Assembly (NCBI GenBank): GCA_000432335.1
Contig: HF995380.1
Location: 20,187 to 38,769, forward strand
Direction of reading: 5' to 3'
Length of the DNA: 18,583 bases
DNA from: Firmicutes bacterium CAG:646
Lineage (GTDB): Bacteria; Bacillota; Clostridia; Lachnospirales; Lachnospiraceae
Positions within the stretch are counted from its first letter, which is position 1; every line of letters starts with the position of its first letter. Below the pieces are notes generated by a model. The model had not been told where the DNA came from, ran no database searches, and saw nothing but the letters and a program-made list of their open reading frames with translations. Of the stretch, positions 6,905 through 13,385 are shown in pieces. A program made the translations under genes and the position numbers.

Positions 6905-7180
6905 TTATACGGTAGGAAGGATTTTTTCCACATCTTCATGAGGTCTCGGAATTACGTGTGTAGCTACCAGCTCACCCAGTCTGGATGCTGCTGCGCTTCC
7001 GCTCTCCACTGCTGCTTTTACCGCTCCTACATCACCGCGTACCATAACAGTTACCAGTCCGGAACCGATCTTCTCTGTTCCCACCAAAGTTACCTCTGCT
7101 GCTTTTGTCATGGCGTCTGCTGCTTCGATCGCTGCTGTAAGTCCTCTTGTTTCTACCATTCCTAATGCTTCTTTAGCCAT
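6905..7180 (-). CDS. BMC-H hexameric shell protein, PduA/PduJ type
   Basis: Canonical 91-residue hexamer (MAKEALGMVETRGLTAAIEA) with the PduA-type pore segment EKIGSGLVTVMVRG and the VATHVIPRPHEDVEKIL end. PduA/PduJ pores admit 1,2-propanediol while holding back propionaldehyde. It is close to identical over the BMC domain to the tailed shell protein at 6100-6573, which points to gene duplication. The TTAGGAGG ribosome site is very strong, consistent with a major shell component. I cannot say whether PduA or PduJ is the better name. Confidence 0.92.
   Translation of the reverse strand: MAKEALGMVETRGLTAAIEAADAMTKAAEVTLVGTEKIGSGLVTVMVRGDVGAVKAAVESGSAAASRLGELVATHVIPRPHEDVEKILPTV
6917..7180 (-). 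repeat. Diverged duplicate of the BMC-H coding segment at about 6112-6378
   Basis: The coding DNA for the BMC domain here and at about 6112-6378 is highly similar base by base; for example both carry CCCAGTCTGGATGCTGCTGC in the same relative place. An unrelated BMC-H gene lies between them. This is a dispersed duplication, or two paralogues kept alike by gene conversion. Confidence 0.7.
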
Positions 7181-7234
7181 TGTTATATCCTCCTAAAATT
7201 CAAACTATGTTAACTCTCTTTATCATATCATGAA

Positions 7235-7549
7235 TCAGTCTTTATCTAAAGCACTGATTTTCAACATTTTACAGGTTCCTTCCTCTGGATTTGGGATCAC
7301 ATGCTTTGTAACCACGCCTCCCAGAGTTTTTGCCGCCTGCTCTCCTGCCTCCACGGCTGCTGTCACATCTGTCACGCTTCCCCGATACTTTACGGTAACC
7401 AGCAGGGGAACCGGCATACTATCCGCATTTGCAGGTTTATTTTTATCAAATACTTCCATCCGTACATTCGCCGCCTTGCATCCTGCGTCTCCCGCAACAA
7501 ATGCAGTGGTCAGCCCAAAGACTTCCAGAATTCCTACCGCCTCTGCCAT
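7235..7549 (-). CDS. BMC-H shell protein with an enlarged pore-side loop
   Basis: 104-residue single BMC domain (MAEAVGILEVFGLTTAFVAGDAGCKAANV; ends VVTKHVIPNPEEGT). Where the other hexamers have a short GTEKIGSG turn, this one has EVFDKNKPANADSMPVPLLVT, about eight residues longer and proline-rich, at the position that lines the pore. The first shell gene of the operon, it lies 39 bases after the dehydrogenase gene, with a GGAGAGG site before its ATG. It is likely a minor shell protein with a specialised pore; which substrate it passes cannot be read from sequence. Confidence 0.88.
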   Translation of the reverse strand: MAEAVGILEVFGLTTAFVAGDAGCKAANVRMEVFDKNKPANADSMPVPLLVTVKYRGSVTDVTAAVEAGEQAAKTLGGVVTKHVIPNPEEGTCKMLKISALDKD

Positions 7550-7588
7550 CTTTCCTCTCCTTTATCCACAAAATCTTTCGGGGAGCCC

Positions 7589-8803
7589 TTATCGATTTTT
7601 CGCATCGTTGACAATCGCGATCTTCAGCCCTTTCATGGCAAGGTTTGTCTGCAGCGCCTCATTGATATCCTCCAGGGCAAATCTGTGAGTGATCAGTTTT
7701 TCCAGAGGAAGTCCGATCCCTTTTGCTCTCTTCAGGAAATCAAAGGTTGTTGCATAATCTCTCAGGGTATATACCCAGGAGCCCACCATAGTAAGCTCTT
7801 TGGAGCAGATATCAAAGTGAGGATTGATCGTTGCGTCCCCTCCATTGATAAAGAATCCCAGCTCACAAAGTCCGCCGCCATTGCGGATGAATTTGTAAAT
7901 ATTGGAATGTGCTACCGGAGAACCTGTACACTGGAATCCAAAATCAGCCGGATGTCCTCCAAAGCTTGCTTCCACTGCTGCTGCCAGAGCTTCGATTCCC
8001 TTATGTTCCATGAAGTTCACTGTTTCGGTAGCGCCCATCTCTTTTGCAAATCCAAGACGCATCTCATTTCCGTCCACTGCGGTAATATTTTCAATTCCCA
8101 TGGTTCTTAAAATCGCAATACAGATCAGACCAATCGGTCCGCATCCCTGAACCACCACGCGGCTGTTAAATCTGAGAATACCTGTCGTTTTTGCTCTCTC
8201 CACTGCATGGATCAAAACTGCGCAGGGCTCGATAAGAATACGGGAATCCAGATCCAGATCACTTACATTAAATACAGTGGAACCGCCGCGAATCAGGATA
8301 TAATCGGAAAACCATCCGTTCAGATGTACGTCATCATCCGGGAGCAACCCGTATACATCTGCGCCGCCTACGTTCTGTTTATTCAGATCGTACATGGTGA
8401 TATCTGGATTATCTTTAAAAATCATACAGGTAACAACTTTATCTCCCAGTTTGAGATCTTTTCCTGCTGAATCTTTTTTTACATTCTTGCCCATCTTTAC
8501 GATCTCACCGGTTCCCTCATGTCCCAGAGCTACCGGAATCAGACCAAAGGGGTCTCTCTTAAATTCATGAGCGTCTGTACCGCACACGCCGCAGCCTTCC
8601 ACTCTTACCAGAATATCGTCATCTCCTACTTCCGGCATGGGATATTCTTTCACATCAAAATGTTCCAAACCTGTCAGCATAGCCACATGAGCAGTTTTTG
8701 GAATGCTGCCTGTGGATGCAGGAGCAGATGCAGCAGGCGCAGTCTGATTCATGCCTGCCAAAACCTGTCTCACGATCTCTTCAATATTCATATTTGCATC
8801 CAT
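7589..8803 (-). CDS. Zinc-dependent medium-chain alcohol dehydrogenase with encapsulation peptide
   Basis: Residues 5-18 (MNIEEIVRQVLAGM) form an amphipathic helix followed by an Ala/Pro/Ser linker, the signature of BMC cargo. The dehydrogenase domain then starts near residue 36. Catalytic zinc residues expected from the family are Cys71 (GCGVCGTDAHEF), His95-Glu96 (GHEGTG) and Glu192. The Rossmann motif G220-C-G222-P-I-G225 ends at Asp244, which suggests NAD. The four-cysteine structural zinc lobe of classical members is absent. Length is 404. It follows pduP by 15 bases. Lactaldehyde reductase, making 1,2-propanediol from the aldolase product, is a reasonable guess; propanol dehydrogenase or a threonine-dehydrogenase-like role are alternatives. 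Confidence 0.85.
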   Translation of the reverse strand: MDANMNIEEIVRQVLAGMNQTAPAASAPASTGSIPKTAHVAMLTGLEHFDVKEYPMPEVGDDDILVRVEGCGVCGTDAHEFKRDPFGLIPVALGHEGTGEIVKMGKNVKKDSAGKDLKLGDKVVTCMIFKDNPDITMYDLNKQNVGGADVYGLLPDDDVHLNGWFSDYILIRGGSTVFNVSDLDLDSRILIEPCAVLIHAVERAKTTGILRFNSRVVVQGCGPIGLICIAILRTMGIENITAVDGNEMRLGFAKEMGATETVNFMEHKGIEALAAAVEASFGGHPADFGFQCTGSPVAHSNIYKFIRNGGGLCELGFFINGGDATINPHFDICSKELTMVGSWVYTLRDYATTFDFLKRAKGIGLPLEKLITHRFALEDINEALQTNLAMKGLKIAIVNDAKNR

Positions 8804-8818
8804 GTTCTTTCCTCCCGA

Positions 8819-10207
8819 TCAACGAATACACAAACTGTCCGACATAACACATCTTCTTCTCTTTGTGAAGGTGCTTGCGCTTGTCAGACCTTCTCCGGTA
8901 CGGCTGGCAATCGTGAAGGTACAGTAACCTTCACCGCCAAATCCCAATGCTGCATAAGAAGGAGCATTTTTTACCAGGATTGCCGTATCAATCGCTTTCG
9001 CATATGTTGTAATGTTATCTATGTTTTTGGAATGGATATGTGCGGAATGGCGGTTTCCGTGTTCCAGCCATACCGCCTGCTCCACTGCATCCTCAAAATC
9101 CTTCGCTCTTACCACACCCAGGATCGGCATCATCAGCTCTTCTGCAATAAGCGGATGTTCCTTCGGTCCCTCAAAGGTAATGCAGCGGATATTTGCCGGC
9201 GCATCCACACCGATCATGGAAAGAAGTGTTCTCGCATCTCTTCCCACACATTTCCGGTTCAGGCGTCCGCCAGCCAGAACTACCGCTGTGAGCGCATCCT
9301 GTTCTTCTTTGGATGCCAGATAGCAGCCCTGTTCTGTCACCATATAGTGCATCAGTTCATCCACTACAGAAGAAACTGCTACAATCTCTTTTTCCGCAAT
9401 ACAGGGCAGATTATTATCAAAAACACAGCCATTTACAATATCCTGCGCCGCTTTTCTGATATCTGCCGTCTCATCCACCAGAGCCGGAGGATTTCCTGCG
9501 CCGGCGCCGATTCCTCTCTTCCCGGAAGAGAGCACTGCCGTCACCACTCCCGGACCACCGGTTGCGGCGATCAGGGGGATATCTTTATGTTTCATCATGA
9601 TATTGCTGGTCTCCAGCGTAGGATTTTCCACGGTACAGGCGATATTATCCGGTCCGCCTCCCTCTAAAGACGCCTCATTCAGAAGATTGATGGCGAAAAT
9701 AGAAGTTTTGATAGCCGCCGGATGAGGATTGAATACTACAGTATTTCCTCCCGCCAGCATCCCCATGGTATTGCACAAAACAGTTTCACTGGGGTTCGTG
9801 CAGGGTGTAATGGCGCCGATCACGCCGAAAGGTCCCATCTCCACCAGCGTAAGTCCTCTGTCTCCTGACCATGCGGTTGTGGTGATATCTTCTGTTCCCG
9901 GAGTTTTTTCTGCCACCAGACGATGTTTTAAGATTTTATCTCCCACATTTCCCATTCCGGTTTCTTCCACACCCATACGAGCCATGGTCTCTGCATTTTC
10001 ACAGATTTTTTTCCGAATAATGGAAAGAATCTTTTCTCTCTGATCCATGGACATTTTCTTTACCGTCTGCTGGGCTTTTTTTGCAGCTTCAATGGCCTCG
10101 TTCATATCTTTGAATACGCCATGTTTCCCGGTGGGAGCTTCCTGAATCTGCATTTTTGCCAGCACTTCCTGCACAATATCCTGAACCATATTTTCATTTA
10201 TTGGCAC
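8819..10207 (-). CDS. pduP: CoA-acylating propionaldehyde dehydrogenase PduP with encapsulation peptide
   Basis: Oxidises propionaldehyde with NAD+ and CoA to propionyl-CoA inside the shell. The 462-residue protein has an N-terminal amphipathic helix NENMVQDIVQEVLAKMQ (about 4-20) and then a linker and the aldehyde dehydrogenase fold. Visible landmarks are GVIGAITPCTNPSE (about 128-141), GPGVVTAVLSSGKRGIGAGAGNPP, and the catalytic Cys269 in NNLPCIAEKE. The start codon is GTG at 10207, with an AGGGAGG ribosome site formed just after the aldolase stop. L-lactaldehyde could be a side substrate. Length and motifs match PduP rather than EutE, though the two are close. Confidence 0.93.
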   Translation of the reverse strand: MPINENMVQDIVQEVLAKMQIQEAPTGKHGVFKDMNEAIEAAKKAQQTVKKMSMDQREKILSIIRKKICENAETMARMGVEETGMGNVGDKILKHRLVAEKTPGTEDITTTAWSGDRGLTLVEMGPFGVIGAITPCTNPSETVLCNTMGMLAGGNTVVFNPHPAAIKTSIFAINLLNEASLEGGGPDNIACTVENPTLETSNIMMKHKDIPLIAATGGPGVVTAVLSSGKRGIGAGAGNPPALVDETADIRKAAQDIVNGCVFDNNLPCIAEKEIVAVSSVVDELMHYMVTEQGCYLASKEEQDALTAVVLAGGRLNRKCVGRDARTLLSMIGVDAPANIRCITFEGPKEHPLIAEELMMPILGVVRAKDFEDAVEQAVWLEHGNRHSAHIHSKNIDNITTYAKAIDTAILVKNAPSYAALGFGGEGYCTFTIASRTGEGLTSASTFTKRRRCVMSDSLCIR

Positions 10208-10221
10208 GAGAATTACCTCCC

Positions 10222-11031
10222 TTATTTCATTCCCAACTGTTCCATTACTTTCTTTGTAATTTCAGCTACCAGATCTTTGTTCGGATCTGCACAGGAATTT
10301 TCCGTACAACTGCAGGAAGAGCAGGAATGACATCCGCCGCCTGCACCGTTCAGCTCTGCGCAGATATTTGCCGGATGTTTTCCCGGAAGCCCCATCTGTC
10401 TTCTGATCTCATACAATTTTGCGATCTGCTCTTTGTCAAATTCCTTCGGTCCGCCCAGCATTTTGGATTTGTACAGAAGTTCTGCATAGAACTCTACAGA
10501 CTCCATTTTCAGGTAAGCCGCCATCAAATCCGTAGACCAGGTCAGAGCTCCATGACTCTCCAGAAGCACCGCGTCATAATACGGCAGATATTTTTCCAGA
10601 TTATCTGGAATCTCATTGGTAGAAGGTGTTCCGTACTCAGCGATCGGCACACATCCCAAAGCGATCACTGCTTCTGGCATAATCGGCTGTGTCAGCGGGA
10701 TTCCTGCGATAGCAAAACTGGTGGCAAAAGATGGATGGGCATGTACAACTGCGCCTACATCCGGTCTTTTTTCATATACACGCATATGCATCTTGATTTC
10801 AGAAGATGGACGGAATCCAGGATTTGCCTGAATCACTTCTCCTTTTCTGTTTACTTTACAGATATATTCCGGAGTCATAAATCCTTTGGAAACACCTGTC
10901 GGTGTGCACAGAAATTCATCATCGTTTAATTTAACGGAAAAGTTTCCGTCATTTGCAGCTACCATGTTCCGATTGTAAACACGTTTACCGATGTCACACA
11001 TCATCTTCTTGATCTCAAATTCGTTCATCAT
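10222..11031 (-). CDS. fucA: Class II sugar-1-phosphate aldolase with Cys-rich linker and C-terminal encapsulation peptide
   Basis: Zinc-dependent aldolase of the L-fuculose-1-phosphate / L-rhamnulose-1-phosphate type, giving DHAP and L-lactaldehyde. The catalytic acid is Glu78 (PSSEIKMHM), with zinc ligands His97/His99 (HAH) and His160 (ESHG). The core ends near residue 225, about the normal FucA length. It is followed by a Gly/Cys-rich linker with Cys at 234, 237, 240, 242 and 247, then an amphipathic helix KDLVAEITKKVMEQLGMK (252-269), a C-terminal encapsulation peptide. Such tails are known on aldolases of Clostridium-type fucose/rhamnose BMCs. The open frame extends to 11109, but ATG 11031 has an AGGAGGAG ribosome site. 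First gene of the operon. Fucose or rhamnose specificity cannot be separated here. Confidence 0.9.
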   Translation of the reverse strand: MMNEFEIKKMMCDIGKRVYNRNMVAANDGNFSVKLNDDEFLCTPTGVSKGFMTPEYICKVNRKGEVIQANPGFRPSSEIKMHMRVYEKRPDVGAVVHAHPSFATSFAIAGIPLTQPIMPEAVIALGCVPIAEYGTPSTNEIPDNLEKYLPYYDAVLLESHGALTWSTDLMAAYLKMESVEFYAELLYKSKMLGGPKEFDKEQIAKLYEIRRQMGLPGKHPANICAELNGAGGGCHSCSSCSCTENSCADPNKDLVAEITKKVMEQLGMK

Positions 11032-11080
11032 TATTTTCTCCTCCTGAAACAAATTATGGATTCTTTGGGTTTCTATGGAC

Positions 11081-11109
11081 ATCATACCCTTATAACTGAG
11101 GTTTGTCAA
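11081..11109 (-). promoter_or_regulatory. Main sigma-A promoter of the BMC operon
   Basis: On the minus strand TTGACA (11109-11104) and TATGAT (11086-11081) are separated by 17 bases, a near-consensus promoter. The transcript should begin near 11074, leaving a leader of about 43 bases before the aldolase ATG. A strong core promoter preceded by phased T-tracts suggests control by repression. Confidence 0.85.
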
Positions 11110-11113
11110 TCAA

Positions 11114-11182
11114 TTTTTGTGGTTTTATGTTGTTTTGTTTCTGGTTTTTCTAGGGTTTTCTGTTTGGTTTCCTGTGGTTTTT
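11114..11182. promoter_or_regulatory. Helically phased T-tract / GGTTTT array upstream of the BMC promoter
   Basis: On the plus strand, T-tracts begin at 11114, 11123, 11133, 11145, 11156, 11168 and 11178, a mean spacing of about 10.7 bases, and five are preceded by GG. A-tracts at this spacing bend DNA. The full words GTGGTTTTATG (11119-11129) and GTGGTTTTTGAC (11174-11185) resemble the arms of the inverted repeat at 3063-3110. It may be a bent upstream element, a repressor array, or both. Confidence 0.55.
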
Positions 11183-11225
11183 GACAAACTCCCCAAATTC
11201 CTTTCATTTTTTATCTAATTCCACA

Positions 11226-11238
11226 AAAATATATTTTA
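11226..11238. repeat. Palindromic repeat copy 1, candidate operator upstream of the DUF5054 promoter
   Basis: AAAATATATTTT (11226-11237) is a perfect 12-base palindrome; with the next A, 13 bases are identical to copy 2 at 11279-11291. The two copies start 53 bases apart, about five helical turns. The region is very AT-rich, so chance similarity is not excluded. Confidence 0.45.
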
Positions 11239-11241
11239 TTA

Positions 11242-11270
11242 TTTACTAAATATATTATCTTTGGTATATT
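11242..11270 (+). promoter_or_regulatory. Predicted promoter for the DUF5054-like gene
   Basis: TTTACT (11242-11247), 17 bases, TATATT (11265-11270). The start site would be near 11277, about 30 bases before the ATG. It is flanked by two identical palindromes (11226-11238 and 11279-11291). A TTGACA at 11181-11186 on this strand lacks a good -10 partner. Confidence 0.6.
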
Positions 11271-11278
11271 TAAGATAT

Positions 11279-11291
11279 AAAATATATTTTA
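11279..11291. repeat. Palindromic repeat copy 2, candidate operator at the DUF5054 start site
   Basis: Second exact copy of the 13 bases AAAATATATTTTA, overlapping the expected transcription start and ending 4 bases before the AAAGGAG ribosome site. Binding here would block transcription initiation. Confidence 0.45.
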
Positions 11292-11306
11292 GCAAAGGAG
11301 ATCATT

Positions 11307-13367
11307 ATGAATCGATCTGCTGTCAAAGAAGTTATTGTTGTTTTTAAAACTCATCTGGACATCGGCTTTACCGGATATGCCGCTGATGTTCTGGATACTT
11401 ACTGTAAAAGTTTTATTCCCGCCGCTGTGGATCTGGCATTTCAGGTTAATACGCCCAATCAGAAAAAATTTGTCTGGACGGTTGGTTCTTACCTGATCAA
11501 GTATTACTTCGATCATGCTGCTCCCGCCGATGCCGAACGGCTCCGGGAAGCTATCCGGCTGGGCTGCGTGCGCTGGCATGGTCTCGCCTGCACCACCCAC
11601 ACCGAATTGATGGATCGTGAATTGCTGGATTACGATCTTTCCATCTCAAAAAAACTGGATGAAGCCTTTCATTTTCATACGATTTCTGCGAAAATGACAG
11701 ATGTCCCCGGTCATACCCTCGGTCTTGTTCCCGCACTTGCTGACGCCGGCATCGAATTTCTTCATCTGGGTGTCAACTCCTCCTCACGGGTTCCCCATGT
11801 GCCGTCGCTGTTTCGTTGGCAGATCAATGGCAAAGAAGTCGTGGTAAATTATGCCGGAAATTATGGGGATGTCACCTGTCTGGAAAATGGAACCGTTCTG
11901 GAATTTTTCCATGCCCATGACAATGCGGCGCCCCCGTCCCCGGAAGAACTGGACATTCTTTTCCACGAGCTCTCTCTTCGTTACCCGAACGCATCCATTC
12001 AGGCGGGAACGCTGGATGATTTTGCCCTCAAAGTGCGCCAGATCCGTTCCTCCCTCCCCGTTGTCACCGACGAGATTGGAGACACCTGGATTCACGGTGC
12101 TGCCACTGATCCTCTGAAAGTATCTGCCTATCGCCGCCTTCTCGCATTGAAAGAACAGTGGCTTCAAAAAGGACAGATCACCAGAGAGGATCCCGCTTAT
12201 CAGAATCTCATGGAAAATCTTCTGCTGATCGCAGAGCATACCTGGGGAATGGATGTAAAAAAATACCTTCTGGATTTTAAGAATTGGAACAAAAAAGATT
12301 TTCATCAAGCAAGAACTCTCGATACCACCAGCGCAGAAAGCTACGGCTGCTGGAATCAATCAATCCTTGCCGGCATGAAAGAAGAACTTCTCCACTATCA
12401 CGGAGATCCCATAACCTCCTCCTATACTGCCTTTGAAGCTTCTCATCAGGAACAGCGGGATTATCTGACCAAAGGAATGTCTGAGCTTCCCCCTTCCCTT
12501 CTGAAAGAAGCGCAGACTGCGATGGTTTTTTCCTATCCTGTAATCCCGAAAACTGCCGTTCATCAACAGCCATTGGCTCCCATCGTTTTAAAGGATGTCA
12601 CTGTCACTGTGGGAAAAAACGGAGAAATCACCAGCATTCAGAAGCACAGTTCAGGAAATACGTATGTTCTCTGTCTTGGAAAAGTTGAATATGAAACATT
12701 TGGGGGAAAAGAAGTGGACGACTGCTACTTTTCTTATGGAAGAGATCTCTCCGAAAACTTCTTCTGGTCTGAACCGGATTTTGGAAAACCGGGACTGCGT
12801 CTGGAAAAAGACATCCGGCATGGGATTTTTTCTCCCTGCCCTCTGTCCATTCACGCTCTGGAAAACACCCTGTACATCACCCTCGGATTTGCTCCCGAAG
12901 CCTGCGAACAGTATGGATGCCCCCGAGAAATGACAACGGTATGGGAATTTGGAAAAGAAAATATCCATATGGAACTTTTCTGGAAAAATAAAGATGCGAT
13001 CCGAAGCCCGGAAGCTCTTTGGCTTCAAATGAACGTCCTCCCGGATGCTCCTGAAAACTGGCTCCTGAACAAGTGCGGAACACTTCTTTCTCCCTTCCAC
13101 ATTGTGCGGGATGGGAACAGAAAACTTCACTGTGTAGAAAACCTGGAAAACAACTTGTGTTCAGGAAAGCTTTCTCTGACCTCGCTGGATGCACCACTGG
13201 TATCTCCCGGAAAGAAAAACCTTTACCACACCGACAACCAGATAGAAACACTGGAAGAAGGATTCTTCTTCCTCCTGTACAACAACCGCTGGGGAACCAA
13301 CTTCAAGCAATGGTTTGAGGAAGATATGCGATTCGCCTTCGATATCGCCTATACCTCCAACAATTAG
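11307..13367 (+). CDS. DUF5054-like protein, probable GH38-type zinc glycosidase
   Basis: A 686-residue protein without signal peptide or membrane segment, so probably cytoplasmic. The opening VIVVFKTHLDIGFTGYA is as I recall it for the DUF5054 family. A GH38 alpha-mannosidase-like metal and catalytic set can be traced: His16 and Asp18 (HLD), Asp132 in TDVPGHTLGLVP at the place of the GH38 nucleophile, and His311 in AEHTWGMD. The second half looks like a beta-rich domain. The start ATG has an AAAGGAG site 6 bases away. It is transcribed divergently from the BMC operon and shares its 275-base control region, so it may release or process the sugar feeding the pathway. Substrate is unknown; enzymatic activity is inferred from residues alone. 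Confidence 0.8.
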   Translation: MNRSAVKEVIVVFKTHLDIGFTGYAADVLDTYCKSFIPAAVDLAFQVNTPNQKKFVWTVGSYLIKYYFDHAAPADAERLREAIRLGCVRWHGLACTTHTELMDRELLDYDLSISKKLDEAFHFHTISAKMTDVPGHTLGLVPALADAGIEFLHLGVNSSSRVPHVPSLFRWQINGKEVVVNYAGNYGDVTCLENGTVLEFFHAHDNAAPPSPEELDILFHELSLRYPNASIQAGTLDDFALKVRQIRSSLPVVTDEIGDTWIHGAATDPLKVSAYRRLLALKEQWLQKGQITREDPAYQNLMENLLLIAEHTWGMDVKKYLLDFKNWNKKDFHQARTLDTTSAESYGCWNQSILAGMKEELLHYHGDPITSSYTAFEASHQEQRDYLTKGMSELPPSLLKEAQTAMVFSYPVIPKTAVHQQPLAPIVLKDVTVTVGKNGEITSIQKHSSGNTYVLCLGKVEYETFGGKEVDDCYFSYGRDLSENFFWSEPDFGKPGLRLEKDIRHGIFSPCPLSIHALENTLYITLGFAPEACEQYGCPREMTTVWEFGKENIHMELFWKNKDAIRSPEALWLQMNVLPDAPENWLLNKCGTLLSPFHIVRDGNRKLHCVENLENNLCSGKLSLTSLDAPLVSPGKKNLYHTDNQIETLEEGFFFLLYNNRWGTNFKQWFEEDMRFAFDIAYTSNN

Positions 13368-13385
13368 AAAAAACGTCCCAAACAA

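Noticed and set aside
8519..9667. 382-residue plus-strand open frame
   Set aside because: Antisense to pduP and the Zn dehydrogenase; no recognisable domain.
11181..11186. TTGACA on the plus strand as the -35 of the DUF5054 gene
   Set aside because: No acceptable -10 lies 16-18 bases away; the pair at 11242-11270 fits better.
11032..11306. Cobalamin riboswitch or other known riboswitch in the control region
   Set aside because: The BMC leader is only about 43 bases and I see no B12-box-like sequence; the region is AT-rich with no conserved aptamer features.
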